Source: Azospirillum ramasamyi
GTDB taxonomy: Bacteria > Pseudomonadota > Alphaproteobacteria > Azospirillales > Azospirillaceae
DNA length: 64,000 nucleotides
NCBI RefSeq assembly: GCF_003233655.1
Contig: NZ_CP029832.1
Coordinates: 310,001-374,000 of the forward strand
Direction of reading: 5' to 3'
The first letter of the stretch is position 1. Every line of letters starts with the position of its first letter. The notes under the pieces are model-generated. The model was not told the origin of the DNA. It made no database searches and was given only the letters and a program-made list of their open reading frames with translations. The translations under genes were made by a program, and so were the position numbers. Of this stretch, positions 8,828 through 15,675 are shown in pieces.

Positions 8828-8863
8828 CATCCGTTAACCATCCAGCTGGATGGTATCTGGATG
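8828..8863. promoter_or_regulatory. Palindromic operator array for the CopG regulator (putative)
   Basis: An 18-bp perfect palindrome, ACCATCCAGCTGGATGGT (8837-8854), sits 17 bp upstream of the CopG start. It is flanked by a direct half-site CCATCC at 8828-8833 and an inverted GGATG at 8859-8863. The four half-sites are spaced about 10, 10 and 11 bp, so they lie on one face of the helix. Ribbon-helix-helix repressors bind such arrays cooperatively. Confidence 0.65.
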
Positions 8864-9057
8864 TCTCTCCCTTGCCGTTCAAGGCCGCCGCCTGGGTTTT
8901 CGCGAAACTGTACGAAGGGTCAGGTTCCTTTCCGGGCGGGATCGGGCCATTGAATTTTCGCTTCCGCGCCCGGTTGCGGTTCAGCCCGGCCGGAACACAG
9001 ACAGGACCGGCGACCGCCCCGGCCCCGGCCAACTCCGTCCAGAAGGGAAACTTTGGA

Positions 9058-9366
9058 ATGACCGTTCCGCCCAGCGATCAGGTGCAGCTCGTCGCCTATC
9101 TCGTCGCCAAGCCCGGACAGGAGCAGGCGCTGGCCGATGCAATCACCGCCATCGTCCCGGCCGTCCTGAAGGAGCCGGGCTGCCTCGCCTATTCCGCCCA
9201 TGTCAGCCGCGAGCGGCCCGGCACCATCGTGATGTACGAGGTTTGGCAGGATCAGGCGGCACTCGACGCCCATGCGGCCGGTGCCGCCTTCACCGGCCTC
9301 GCCGCACAATTCGACACGCTGCTGGGCGAGCCGCTGCGGATCGACCTGCTGCGCCGCATCGGCTGA
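9058..9366 (+). CDS. ABM-domain (YgiN-like) monooxygenase
   Basis: This 102-residue protein is a single antibiotic-biosynthesis-monooxygenase (ABM) domain. Family features are VQLVAYLVAKPGQEQALADAI, EPGCLAYSAHVSRERPGTIVMYEVWQD and the LDAHAAGAAFTGL helix. Such ferredoxin-like dimers act on quinones or small aromatics, or as stress-related oxygenases. The substrate cannot be told. The ATG at 9058 follows AAGGG and gives the usual family length. It is monocistronic; the gene to its left is divergent. Confidence 0.82.
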   Translation: MTVPPSDQVQLVAYLVAKPGQEQALADAITAIVPAVLKEPGCLAYSAHVSRERPGTIVMYEVWQDQAALDAHAAGAAFTGLAAQFDTLLGEPLRIDLLRRIG

Positions 9367-9508
9367 CCGGAGCCCGCGCCGGCAGGCCGGGGCGCCCTGA
9401 TCCGCATCGCCCAAAGACTGGCCGGCCGAGTCCGCCGGACGGAGTTCTGGGCCTCCGTTTCAGCGGGCCTCGGCCGGGACGCCGATCCCAAACCGCCCGG
9501 CCATCCGC

Positions 9509-9541
9509 CGCAGGAAACCTGATTTCAGCGGATTTCCTGCG
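9509..9541. other. Inverted repeat with 9-bp arms in the 9367-9888 intergenic region
   Basis: CGCAGGAAA (9509-9517) pairs with TTTCCTGCG (9533-9541) across a 15-base loop. It could terminate transcription from the ABM gene, but it lies 143 bp downstream and lacks a T run. It could equally be a protein-binding site. Confidence 0.35.
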
Positions 9542-9603
9542 CCTCGGATATTTCGTCCATCTCCTCGAAGGCTGACAGGTTCACGACAGGTTCGTCTGGT
9601 AAA

Positions 9604-9625
9604 CAATCATTAATGCGAATGATTG
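9604..9625. promoter_or_regulatory. Fur/Irr-like palindrome upstream of the tct operon
   Basis: CAATCATT-AATGCG-AATGATTG is a 22-bp palindrome with perfect 8-bp arms, unusually AT-rich for this window. It resembles iron-responsive boxes (AATGATT/AATCATT elements). It lies 16 bp before a possible small GTG-started frame and 263 bp before the first tctC. Assignment to Fur or Irr is inference from base pattern only. Confidence 0.45.
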
Positions 9626-9641
9626 CTCTGGGAGAACCGTC

Positions 9642-9851
9642 GTGACGGACCAGCCCGCAAGACCACCGGAACCCGCAAGACCACCGGATGCAGACCGCGA
9701 ACCCGCCTTCCATGGCGCCGCGCACGGCGCCGGCGCAGGCGGATCGATTCTGCTGCCGGACATGCCGCTGCCGGAGCGCCAGACCGGACAGGCCGGCATC
9801 GGGGCGGCGCAGCCCGCCGGTCCGGGCAATCAACAGGGCGACCAACGATAA
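9642..9851 (+). CDS. Possible small proline-rich protein ahead of the tct operon
   Basis: This is a 69-residue open frame starting at GTG 9642 with GGGAGAA upstream. It begins MTDQPARPPEPARPPDADRE and ends in a Gln/Gly-rich tail. It is proline-rich at the start, has no signal peptide and no family I recognise. Support comes from the ribosome-binding site and its place between the iron-box-like palindrome and tctC. The evidence against is short length, low complexity and an 18-bp tandem duplication making up its start (9654-9689). Confidence 0.3.
   Translation: MTDQPARPPEPARPPDADREPAFHGAAHGAGAGGSILLPDMPLPERQTGQAGIGAAQPAGPGNQQGDQR
9654..9689. repeat. 18-bp tandem duplication
   Basis: CCCGCAAGACCACCGGA followed by A or T occurs twice in tandem. 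It keeps the frame of the possible small gene and duplicates a PARPPE/D motif. Confidence 0.8.
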
Positions 9852-9888
9852 GTCCTGTCGGGGACAAAATCAGTCGGGAGGGTTCATC

Positions 9889-10869
9889 ATGAAATTCGGC
9901 ATTTCCGCCAGGCTGGCATTCGCCGCGGCCGTGGCGGTCGGCACCGCGTCCTTCAGCGTCCCGGCCCAGGTCAAAGCGGCCGAACTGAAGTCGGTGGAGA
10001 TCATCGCCCCGGCCAATGCCGGTGGCGGCTACGACCAGCATGCCCGCGCGATGCAGCAGGTGATGCAGAACCACAAGCTGGCGTCCGGCGTCCAGGTGGT
10101 CAACATCCCCGGCGCCGGCGGCACCATCGGGCTCAGCCAGTTCGTCACGGCGAAGAAGCGCAATCCCGGCATGATGATCAGCGGCCTCGGCATGATCGGC
10201 GCGATCCTGATCAACAAGTCGCCGGTGACGCTGGATCAGGTGACGCCGCTGGGCCGGCTGACCGGCGAATACCAGCCGATCGTCGTCGCGGCGGATTCGC
10301 CGATCAGGACGCTCGACGACCTGATCCGCAAATTCAAGGACGATCCCGGGTCTGTGTCCTGGGGCGGCTTCGCCGTCGGCAGCCCCGACCACATCCTCTA
10401 CGGCCTGATCGTCAAGGCGGTGGGCGGCGACGTCGGCAAGATGAACTACATCGCGGCCGGGGCCGGCGGCGAGATGATGGCGTCGATCCTGGGCGGCCAC
10501 ATCACCGTCGCCACCGGCGGCTACAACGAGATGGCCTCGCAGCTCCAGGCCGGAAAGCTGCGGGCGCTCGCCATCTCCGCCCCGCAGCGCGTCCCCGGCA
10601 TCGACATCCCGACCTTCAAGGAACAGGGCGTAGACGTGGAGCTGGTGAACTGGCGCGCCGTGATGGCGCCGGGGAACCTGAAGGCCGACGAGCTGAAGGC
10701 GATGAACGAGGCGGTCGGCGCGATGACCAGGACCGACGAATGGAAGCAGATCGCCAAGGAGCGCGGCTGGATCGACCTCTACCTGCCGTCCGACAGCTTC
10801 GCCGCCTTCCTCAAGGAGGAGCGCAGCCGGATCGGAGCCGTGATGACCGAGCTCGGCCTCGTCAGGTAA
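9889..10869 (+). CDS. tctC: Tripartite tricarboxylate transporter substrate-binding protein TctC (copy 1)
   Basis: This 326-residue periplasmic binding protein has a signal peptide (cleavage likely near AQVKAAE). It shows TctC-family motifs VEIIAPANAGGGYDQHARAMQQ, NIPGAGGTIGLSQFV and SVSWGGFAVGSPDHI. It captures an organic acid, citrate or another tricarboxylate, for the TctAB permease. A strong GGGAGG ribosome-binding site precedes ATG 9889. A second, closely similar tctC follows after 51 bp, then tctB and tctA, so the operon encodes one permease with two alternative receptors. Confidence 0.93.
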   Translation: MKFGISARLAFAAAVAVGTASFSVPAQVKAAELKSVEIIAPANAGGGYDQHARAMQQVMQNHKLASGVQVVNIPGAGGTIGLSQFVTAKKRNPGMMISGLGMIGAILINKSPVTLDQVTPLGRLTGEYQPIVVAADSPIRTLDDLIRKFKDDPGSVSWGGFAVGSPDHILYGLIVKAVGGDVGKMNYIAAGAGGEMMASILGGHITVATGGYNEMASQLQAGKLRALAISAPQRVPGIDIPTFKEQGVDVELVNWRAVMAPGNLKADELKAMNEAVGAMTRTDEWKQIAKERGWIDLYLPSDSFAAFLKEERSRIGAVMTELGLVR

Positions 10870-10920
10870 CGCGCCTTATCGACAAGAAGCGTCCTTAAAG
10901 GAAACACCGGGAGGAACCCC

Positions 10921-11898
10921 ATGGGCAGCCGTCACGCCACCCTCTTCAAGGGCCTGTTCACCGCCGCCGCGCTGATCGCCGGCACCGTCACCTCCACCCC
11001 CTCGCTGGCCGAGTTGAAGGGGTTGGAGATCATCGCCCCCGCCAGCCCCGGCGGCGGTTGGGACCAGCATGCGCGCACGCTGCAGCAGGTGCTGCAGAAC
11101 CAGAAGCTGGCCTCCGGCATCCAGGTCGCCAACATCCCCGGCGCCGGCGGCACCATCGGGCTGGCGCAGTTCGTCACCGCCAGGAAGCGCAACCCCGCCA
11201 TTCTCGTCGGCGGCCAGATCATGCTCGGCGCCATCGTCACCAACAAGTCGGCGGTCACGCTGGATCAGGTGGCGCCGCTTGCCCGGCTGACCGGCGAATA
11301 CACCGCCATCGTCGTGCCGGCCGACTCGCCGATCAAGTCCTTCGGCGACCTGCTGCAGAAGTTCAAGGCCGACCCCGGTTCGGTGTCCTGGGGCGGCGGA
11401 TCGGCCGGCGGCAGCGACCAGATCCTCGCCGGGCTGATCGCCAAGGCGGCCGGCGTCGACCCGGCCAAGGTCAACTATGTCGCCACCGCCGGCGGCGGCG
11501 AGTTGCTGGCCTCGGCGCTGGGCGGCCATGTGACGCTGGGCATGGGCGGCTACAACGAATTCGCGCCGCAGTTCCAGGCCGGAAAGCTGCGCGCCATCGC
11601 CGTCTCCGCGCCGCAGCGCCTCCCCAACACCGACACCCCGACCCTGAAGGAACAGGGCGTCGACCTGGAATTCGTCAACTGGCGCGGCATCTTCGCCCAG
11701 GCCAACGCCAAGCCGGCCGAGATGAAGGAGCTTCAGGAGGCGGTGGCCAAGGCGGTCGCCAGCCCCGAGTGGCAGGAGATCCTGAAGCAGCGCGGCTGGA
11801 TCGACCAGTACCAGCCCTCCGACCAGTTCGCCGCCTTCCTGAAGGAAGACCGCGCCCGCATCGAAGGGACGCTGAAGGACATCGGCGTGACCAAGTAA
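10921..11898 (+). CDS. tctC: Tripartite tricarboxylate transporter substrate-binding protein TctC (copy 2)
   Basis: This 325-residue paralogue of the preceding gene shares most motif blocks with it (LEIIAPASPGGGWDQHARTLQQ, NIPGAGGTIGLAQFV, GSVSWGGGSAGGSDQI). A signal peptide ends near SLAELKG. The two copies differ in the ligand-contact segment: GGYDQH against GGWDQH, and GGFAVGSPDHI against GGGSAGGSDQI. This suggests divergence of ligand rather than a fresh duplication. It lies directly before tctB and tctA. Confidence 0.93.
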   Translation: MGSRHATLFKGLFTAAALIAGTVTSTPSLAELKGLEIIAPASPGGGWDQHARTLQQVLQNQKLASGIQVANIPGAGGTIGLAQFVTARKRNPAILVGGQIMLGAIVTNKSAVTLDQVAPLARLTGEYTAIVVPADSPIKSFGDLLQKFKADPGSVSWGGGSAGGSDQILAGLIAKAAGVDPAKVNYVATAGGGELLASALGGHVTLGMGGYNEFAPQFQAGKLRAIAVSAPQRLPNTDTPTLKEQGVDLEFVNWRGIFAQANAKPAEMKELQEAVAKAVASPEWQEILKQRGWIDQYQPSDQFAAFLKEDRARIEGTLKDIGVTK

Positions 11899-11973
11899 CG
11901 GCGGCTCCGGCGCAGGCGCCCCGCAAGCCGAGGGGGCGCGCGCCGGCCACCGCGCGGAAACCGGGAGGATGCC

Positions 11974-12456
11974 ATGACCACTGGCCGCAGTTTGCGGATC
12001 GGCGAAGCCTTGCTCGGCGGCGGCCTGTTCGCCCTGGGTGCGCTGATCGCCGTCGAGACCATGCTGACCCCGTCCGCCGGCCGCGGCGTGGTCGGCCCCG
12101 CCCTGTTCCCCTACCTGATCGCGGCCGGCCTGATGCTGGTCGCCCTGTCGCTGCTGCGCGAGGCCTTCGCCGGGCACATCGCGCATGACGGCGGGCTGGA
12201 GCTGAACCTGCGGGCGGTGGTGCTGATCGCGGCCGGGCTGGCCGCACAGTTCCTGCTGATCGAATATCTCGGCTGGATTCCATCGGCCGCCCTGCTGTTC
12301 GTCGCGGTGGCCCGCGCCTTCGGCAACCGCCGCTATCTGCTGAACGCCGTGCTCGGGCTGGTGCTCGCCGGCGGCACCTTCGCGGTCTTCAACTACGGCC
12401 TCGACCTGAACCTGCCGATCGGCACCGTCGGCGAGTGGTTCCTGCCGGCCGAATAA
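11974..12456 (+). CDS. tctB: Tripartite tricarboxylate transporter small membrane subunit TctB
   Basis: This 160-residue membrane protein has about four hydrophobic segments. They are at LRIGEALLGGGLFALGALIA, GPALFPYLIAAGLMLVALSL, AVVLIAAGLAAQFLLI and the C-terminal LLNAVLGLVLAGGTFAVF stretch. Size, topology and position between tctC and tctA identify it as TctB, the small permease subunit. Its ribosome-binding site is GGGAGG. Confidence 0.9.
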   Translation: MTTGRSLRIGEALLGGGLFALGALIAVETMLTPSAGRGVVGPALFPYLIAAGLMLVALSLLREAFAGHIAHDGGLELNLRAVVLIAAGLAAQFLLIEYLGWIPSAALLFVAVARAFGNRRYLLNAVLGLVLAGGTFAVFNYGLDLNLPIGTVGEWFLPAE

Positions 12457-12483
12457 GCGTCCTTTCGGGAAGGAAACGCATCC

Positions 12484-14004
12484 ATGGACACCCTCGCGGC
12501 GCTCGGCCACGGCTTCCTCGTGGCGTTGACGCCCTACAACCTGCTGTGGTCGGCCATCGGGGTCACCGTGGGCACGGCGGTCGGCGTCCTGCCCGGCATC
12601 GGCCCGGCGCTCACCGTGGCGCTGCTGCTGCCGGTCACCTACCATCTGGAGCCGACCTCCGCCTTCATCATGTTCGCCGGCATCTATTACGGCGCCATGT
12701 ATGGCGGCTCCACCACCTCGATCCTGCTGAACGCGCCGGGCGAATCCGGCAGCATCGTCACCGCCATCGACGGCCACGCCATGGCCCGCCAGGGCCGCGG
12801 CGCCCAGGCGCTCGCCACCGCCGCCATCGGCTCCTTCGTCGCCGGCACCATCGCCACCGCTGCGCTCACCTTCGTCGCGCCGCTGATGGTGAAGATGGCG
12901 CTGCTGTTCGGCCCGGCGGAGTATTTCGCCCTGATGGTGCTGGCGCTGACCACCGTCACCGCGGTGCTGGGCAACTCGCTCGCCCGTGGGCTGGGCAGCC
13001 TGTTCCTCGGGCTGGCGCTGGGTCTGGTCGGCATCGACATGCAGACCGGTCAGGCGCGGCTGGCCTTCGGCGTGCCGGAACTGCTGGACGGCATCGACAC
13101 CGTCGTCGTCGCGGTCGGGCTGTTCGCGGTGGGCGAGACGCTCTACGTCGCCTCGCGCTTCCGCTTCGAGCGGGAGGAGGTCTATGCGCTGAAAGGCTCC
13201 AAATGGATGAGCCGGGAGGACTGGTCGCGGTCCTGGAAGCCGTGGCTGCGCGGCACCCTCCTGGGCTTCCCCATCGGCGCCCTGCCGGCGGGCGGCAGCG
13301 AGATCCCGACCTTCCTGTCCTATCTGGTCGAAAAGCGTCTGGCGAAGAAGCCGGAGGAGTTCGGCCATGGCGCCATCGAGGCGGTGGCCGGGCCGGAAGC
13401 CGCCAACAACGCGTCCGCCGCCGGCGTGCTGGCGCCGCTGCTGTCGCTCGGCCTGCCGACCTCGGCCACCGCCGCGATCATGCTGGCCGCCTTCCAGCAA
13501 TATGGCCTGCAGCCCGGCCCGACGCTGTTCGACAGCAACCCGGAACTGGTCTGGGGCATGATCGCCAGCCTCTATGTCGGCAACGTGCTGCTGCTTCTGC
13601 TGAACCTGCCGCTGGTGGGGATGTGGGTGAAGCTGCTGGTCATTCCGCGGCCCTGGCTCTATGCCGGCATCCTGGTTTTCTCCACGCTGGGCGCCTACAC
13701 GCTGAACAACAACGTGGTCGATCTGGTCATCCTGTGGGTGATCGGGCTGGTCGGCTTCGGCATGCGGGTGCTGAACGTGCCGGTGGCGCCCTGCGTCGTC
13801 GGGCTGATCCTGGGGCCGCTGGCCGAGCAGCAGTTCCGCCGCGCCCTCGCCATCAGCCAGGGCGACGCCACCGTCTTCATCACCCATCCGATCTCCGCCG
13901 CGCTGCTCGCCATCGCCTTGCTGCTGGTGGTCGGTCCGCTGGTGATGCGCCGCCGCAGCCGCGCCGCCGAGTCCGGCCATGCCGGCAAGACCTCGGCTGT
14001 GTGA
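12484..14004 (+). CDS. tctA: Tripartite tricarboxylate transporter large permease TctA
   Basis: This 506-residue polytopic permease has the family signature GVLPGIGPALTVALLLPVTY and AGIYYGAMYGGSTTSILLNAPGE in its first 90 residues. A matching half follows later (GTLLGFPIGALPAGGSEIPTF, then GPEAANNASAAGVLAPLLSLGLP). This is the usual internal duplication of TctA. With TctB it imports the ligand delivered by either TctC, driven by the ion gradient. The stop codon lies in a 15-bp tandem repeat at 14001-14060. Confidence 0.95.
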   Translation: MDTLAALGHGFLVALTPYNLLWSAIGVTVGTAVGVLPGIGPALTVALLLPVTYHLEPTSAFIMFAGIYYGAMYGGSTTSILLNAPGESGSIVTAIDGHAMARQGRGAQALATAAIGSFVAGTIATAALTFVAPLMVKMALLFGPAEYFALMVLALTTVTAVLGNSLARGLGSLFLGLALGLVGIDMQTGQARLAFGVPELLDGIDTVVVAVGLFAVGETLYVASRFRFEREEVYALKGSKWMSREDWSRSWKPWLRGTLLGFPIGALPAGGSEIPTFLSYLVEKRLAKKPEEFGHGAIEAVAGPEAANNASAAGVLAPLLSLGLPTSATAAIMLAAFQQYGLQPGPTLFDSNPELVWGMIASLYVGNVLLLLLNLPLVGMWVKLLVIPRPWLYAGILVFSTLGAYTLNNNVVDLVILWVIGLVGFGMRVLNVPVAPCVVGLILGPLAEQQFRRALAISQGDATVFITHPISAALLAIALLLVVGPLVMRRRSRAAESGHAGKTSAV

Positions 14005-14060
14005 TCGGCGGCTGTGTGATCGGCGGCCGCGTGATCGACGGCCGCGTGATCGGCAGCGGT
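14001..14060. repeat. 15-bp tandem repeat, four copies, beginning at the tctA stop
   Basis: Four imperfect copies of a GTGATCGGCGGCCGC-type unit fill the start of the tctA-to-stress-protein spacer. The first copy contains the tctA TGA. Each copy would restore a GTGATC string and may reflect polymerase slippage. Confidence 0.85.
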
Positions 14061-14135
14061 CCGATCGCCCCTCCCAGCCTCTCATCGGGACGCCGCCCGG
14101 ATCCCGTAAGCCGGCCCCTGTACGGAGAACACGCC

Positions 14136-14963
14136 ATGAAGAAGGTTCTCGTTCCCCTCACCGGCCGTCCGCTGGACCGCCGCGCCGTCGCCTCCGCCTT
14201 CCTGGTCGCCGAACGCTTCGGCGCCCATGTGGAGGGGCTCAGCGTCATGCCGCAGGTGGAAATCCGCACCTCCATCGAAAGCGCCGCCATTCCCAAGGCG
14301 CTGGTGGAGCAGTTGATCCGCATCGGGCAGGCCGAACAGGCGGAGGTGGTGGACGCCGCGCACCTGCTGTTCGATGAGTTCCGCGGCCGTCACGGCGGCG
14401 TCGCCGCCTCCTGGCAGCAGGCGACCGGCCCGCTGGCGGAAACCGTGTCGGAGGAGGCGCGGCTGGCCGACGTCACCGTGATCGCCCAGGCGTCCGACGG
14501 CACCAACGCCATGGGTCCGGTGATCGAGGCGGCTCTGTTCGGCTCCGGCCGGCCGCTTCTGCTGGCGCCGAAGGCGGAACCGGCGGCGCTCGGCGAAACG
14601 GTCGCGGTCGCCTGGGACGGCGGCGCGGCGGCGGCGCGGGCGGTCGCCACCGCCATCCCCTTCCTGCACCGCGCCGGCAAGGTCGTCGTGCTGTCCACCG
14701 ACACGCCGCAGGACTGCCGCTCGGCCGATCCAGACCGTCTGACCCGGTATCTCGCCCTGCATGGCATCGTCGCCGCCGTCCGGCGCATGGCCGCATCCTC
14801 CGGCGTCAGCCGGGCGCTGCTGGAAAACGCCCAGGCGCTGGGCTGCGACCTGCTGGTGATGGGCGGCTACGGGCACAGCCGCGTCCGCGAGCGGGTGTGG
14901 GGCGGCGTGACGCTCGACATCCTGCGCGAACCGCCTACCCTGCCGATCCTGATGGCCCATTGA
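14136..14963 (+). CDS. Universal stress protein (tandem UspA-like domains)
   Basis: This 275-residue protein has two UspA-like halves. The first runs from MKKVLVPLTGRPLDRRAV; the second, from ETVAVAWDGGAAAARAVATAI, ends in LLVMGGYGHSRVRERVWGGVT. The GGYGHSRxRE segment is the ATP-binding-type loop of Usp proteins. It likely acts as a cytosolic stress or energy-status protein. It lies between tctA and the tctD-like regulator on the same strand, so it may be expressed with the transporter. The ribosome-binding site is GGAGA before ATG 14136. Confidence 0.85.
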   Translation: MKKVLVPLTGRPLDRRAVASAFLVAERFGAHVEGLSVMPQVEIRTSIESAAIPKALVEQLIRIGQAEQAEVVDAAHLLFDEFRGRHGGVAASWQQATGPLAETVSEEARLADVTVIAQASDGTNAMGPVIEAALFGSGRPLLLAPKAEPAALGETVAVAWDGGAAAARAVATAIPFLHRAGKVVVLSTDTPQDCRSADPDRLTRYLALHGIVAAVRRMAASSGVSRALLENAQALGCDLLVMGGYGHSRVRERVWGGVTLDILREPPTLPILMAH

Positions 14964-15000
14964 GGCGCCGCACAGGTCCGGAACGGAGGGAGGGCAGCCA

Positions 15001-15675
15001 ATGCGCATTCTCGTCGTCGAAGACACCGAGGATCTGGCCGACGCCATCGTCCATCGCCTGCGCAAGCTGGGCTATGCGGTGGATTGGGTGGCCGACGGCC
15101 AGGAGGCGGAGGAACTGCTGCGCCGCGAGCCCTATCAGCTGGTCCTTCTCGACATCATGCTGCCGGGCATCGACGGGCAGGCGCTGCTGGGCCAGCTGCG
15201 CCGCCGCCGCAACGCCACGCCGGTGCTGATGATGACCGCCCGGTCCCAGGTGGACGTGAAGATCGACCTTCTCGACCTCGGCGCCGACGACTTCATCGTC
15301 AAGCCCTTCGACCTTCGCGAGCTGGAGGCGCGCTGCCGGGCGCTGCTGCGCCGCTCCCACGGCATGGCGGCGTCGCGCACCGAGTTCGGCAACATCCTGT
15401 TCGACGCCGCGGCCAAGCTGGTGCAGGTCGATGGCCGCCCGGTCGAGCTGGGGGGCCGCGAGTTCCGGCTGCTGGAGCTGTTCCTCGGCCATCTCGGCGC
15501 GGTGATGTCGAAGGAGGATTTGATGGACCGCCTGTTCAGCCTGGACCAGCCCACCGCGCTGAACGCCATCGAGTTGTACGTCTCGCGGCTGCGGCGCAAG
15601 ATGCAGGGATCGTCGATGGAGATCCGCACGGTTCGGGGGCTGGGGTATGTGGCGGAAATCCGCAACGGGGAATGA
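15001..15675 (+). CDS. OmpR-family response regulator, TctD-like
   Basis: This 224-residue response regulator has an N-terminal receiver domain (acidic pocket ED at residues 7-8, phospho-acceptor Asp51 in LVLLDIMLPG, Lys in FIVKPFD). Its C-terminal winged helix includes ELGGREFRLLELFL and AIELYVSRLRRKM, ending in TVRGLGYVAEIRNGE. It overlaps the following sensor kinase gene by 29 bp. Together they resemble TctD-TctE, the pair that senses tricarboxylates and activates tct transport, and probably control the upstream operon. Confidence 0.93.
   Translation: MRILVVEDTEDLADAIVHRLRKLGYAVDWVADGQEAEELLRREPYQLVLLDIMLPGIDGQALLGQLRRRRNATPVLMMTARSQVDVKIDLLDLGADDFIVKPFDLRELEARCRALLRRSHGMAASRTEFGNILFDAAAKLVQVDGRPVELGGREFRLLELFLGHLGAVMSKEDLMDRLFSLDQPTALNAIELYVSRLRRKMQGSSMEIRTVRGLGYVAEIRNGE

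Noticed and set aside
9525..9845. A 106-codon minus-strand frame in the intergenic region before tctC
   Set aside because: It overlaps the palindrome and the plus-strand frame, has no ribosome-binding site I can see and no recognisable motif.
10876..14085. A 1,069-codon open frame on the minus strand across the tct operon
   Set aside because: It is the complement of tctC, tctB and tctA with a low-complexity shadow composition.
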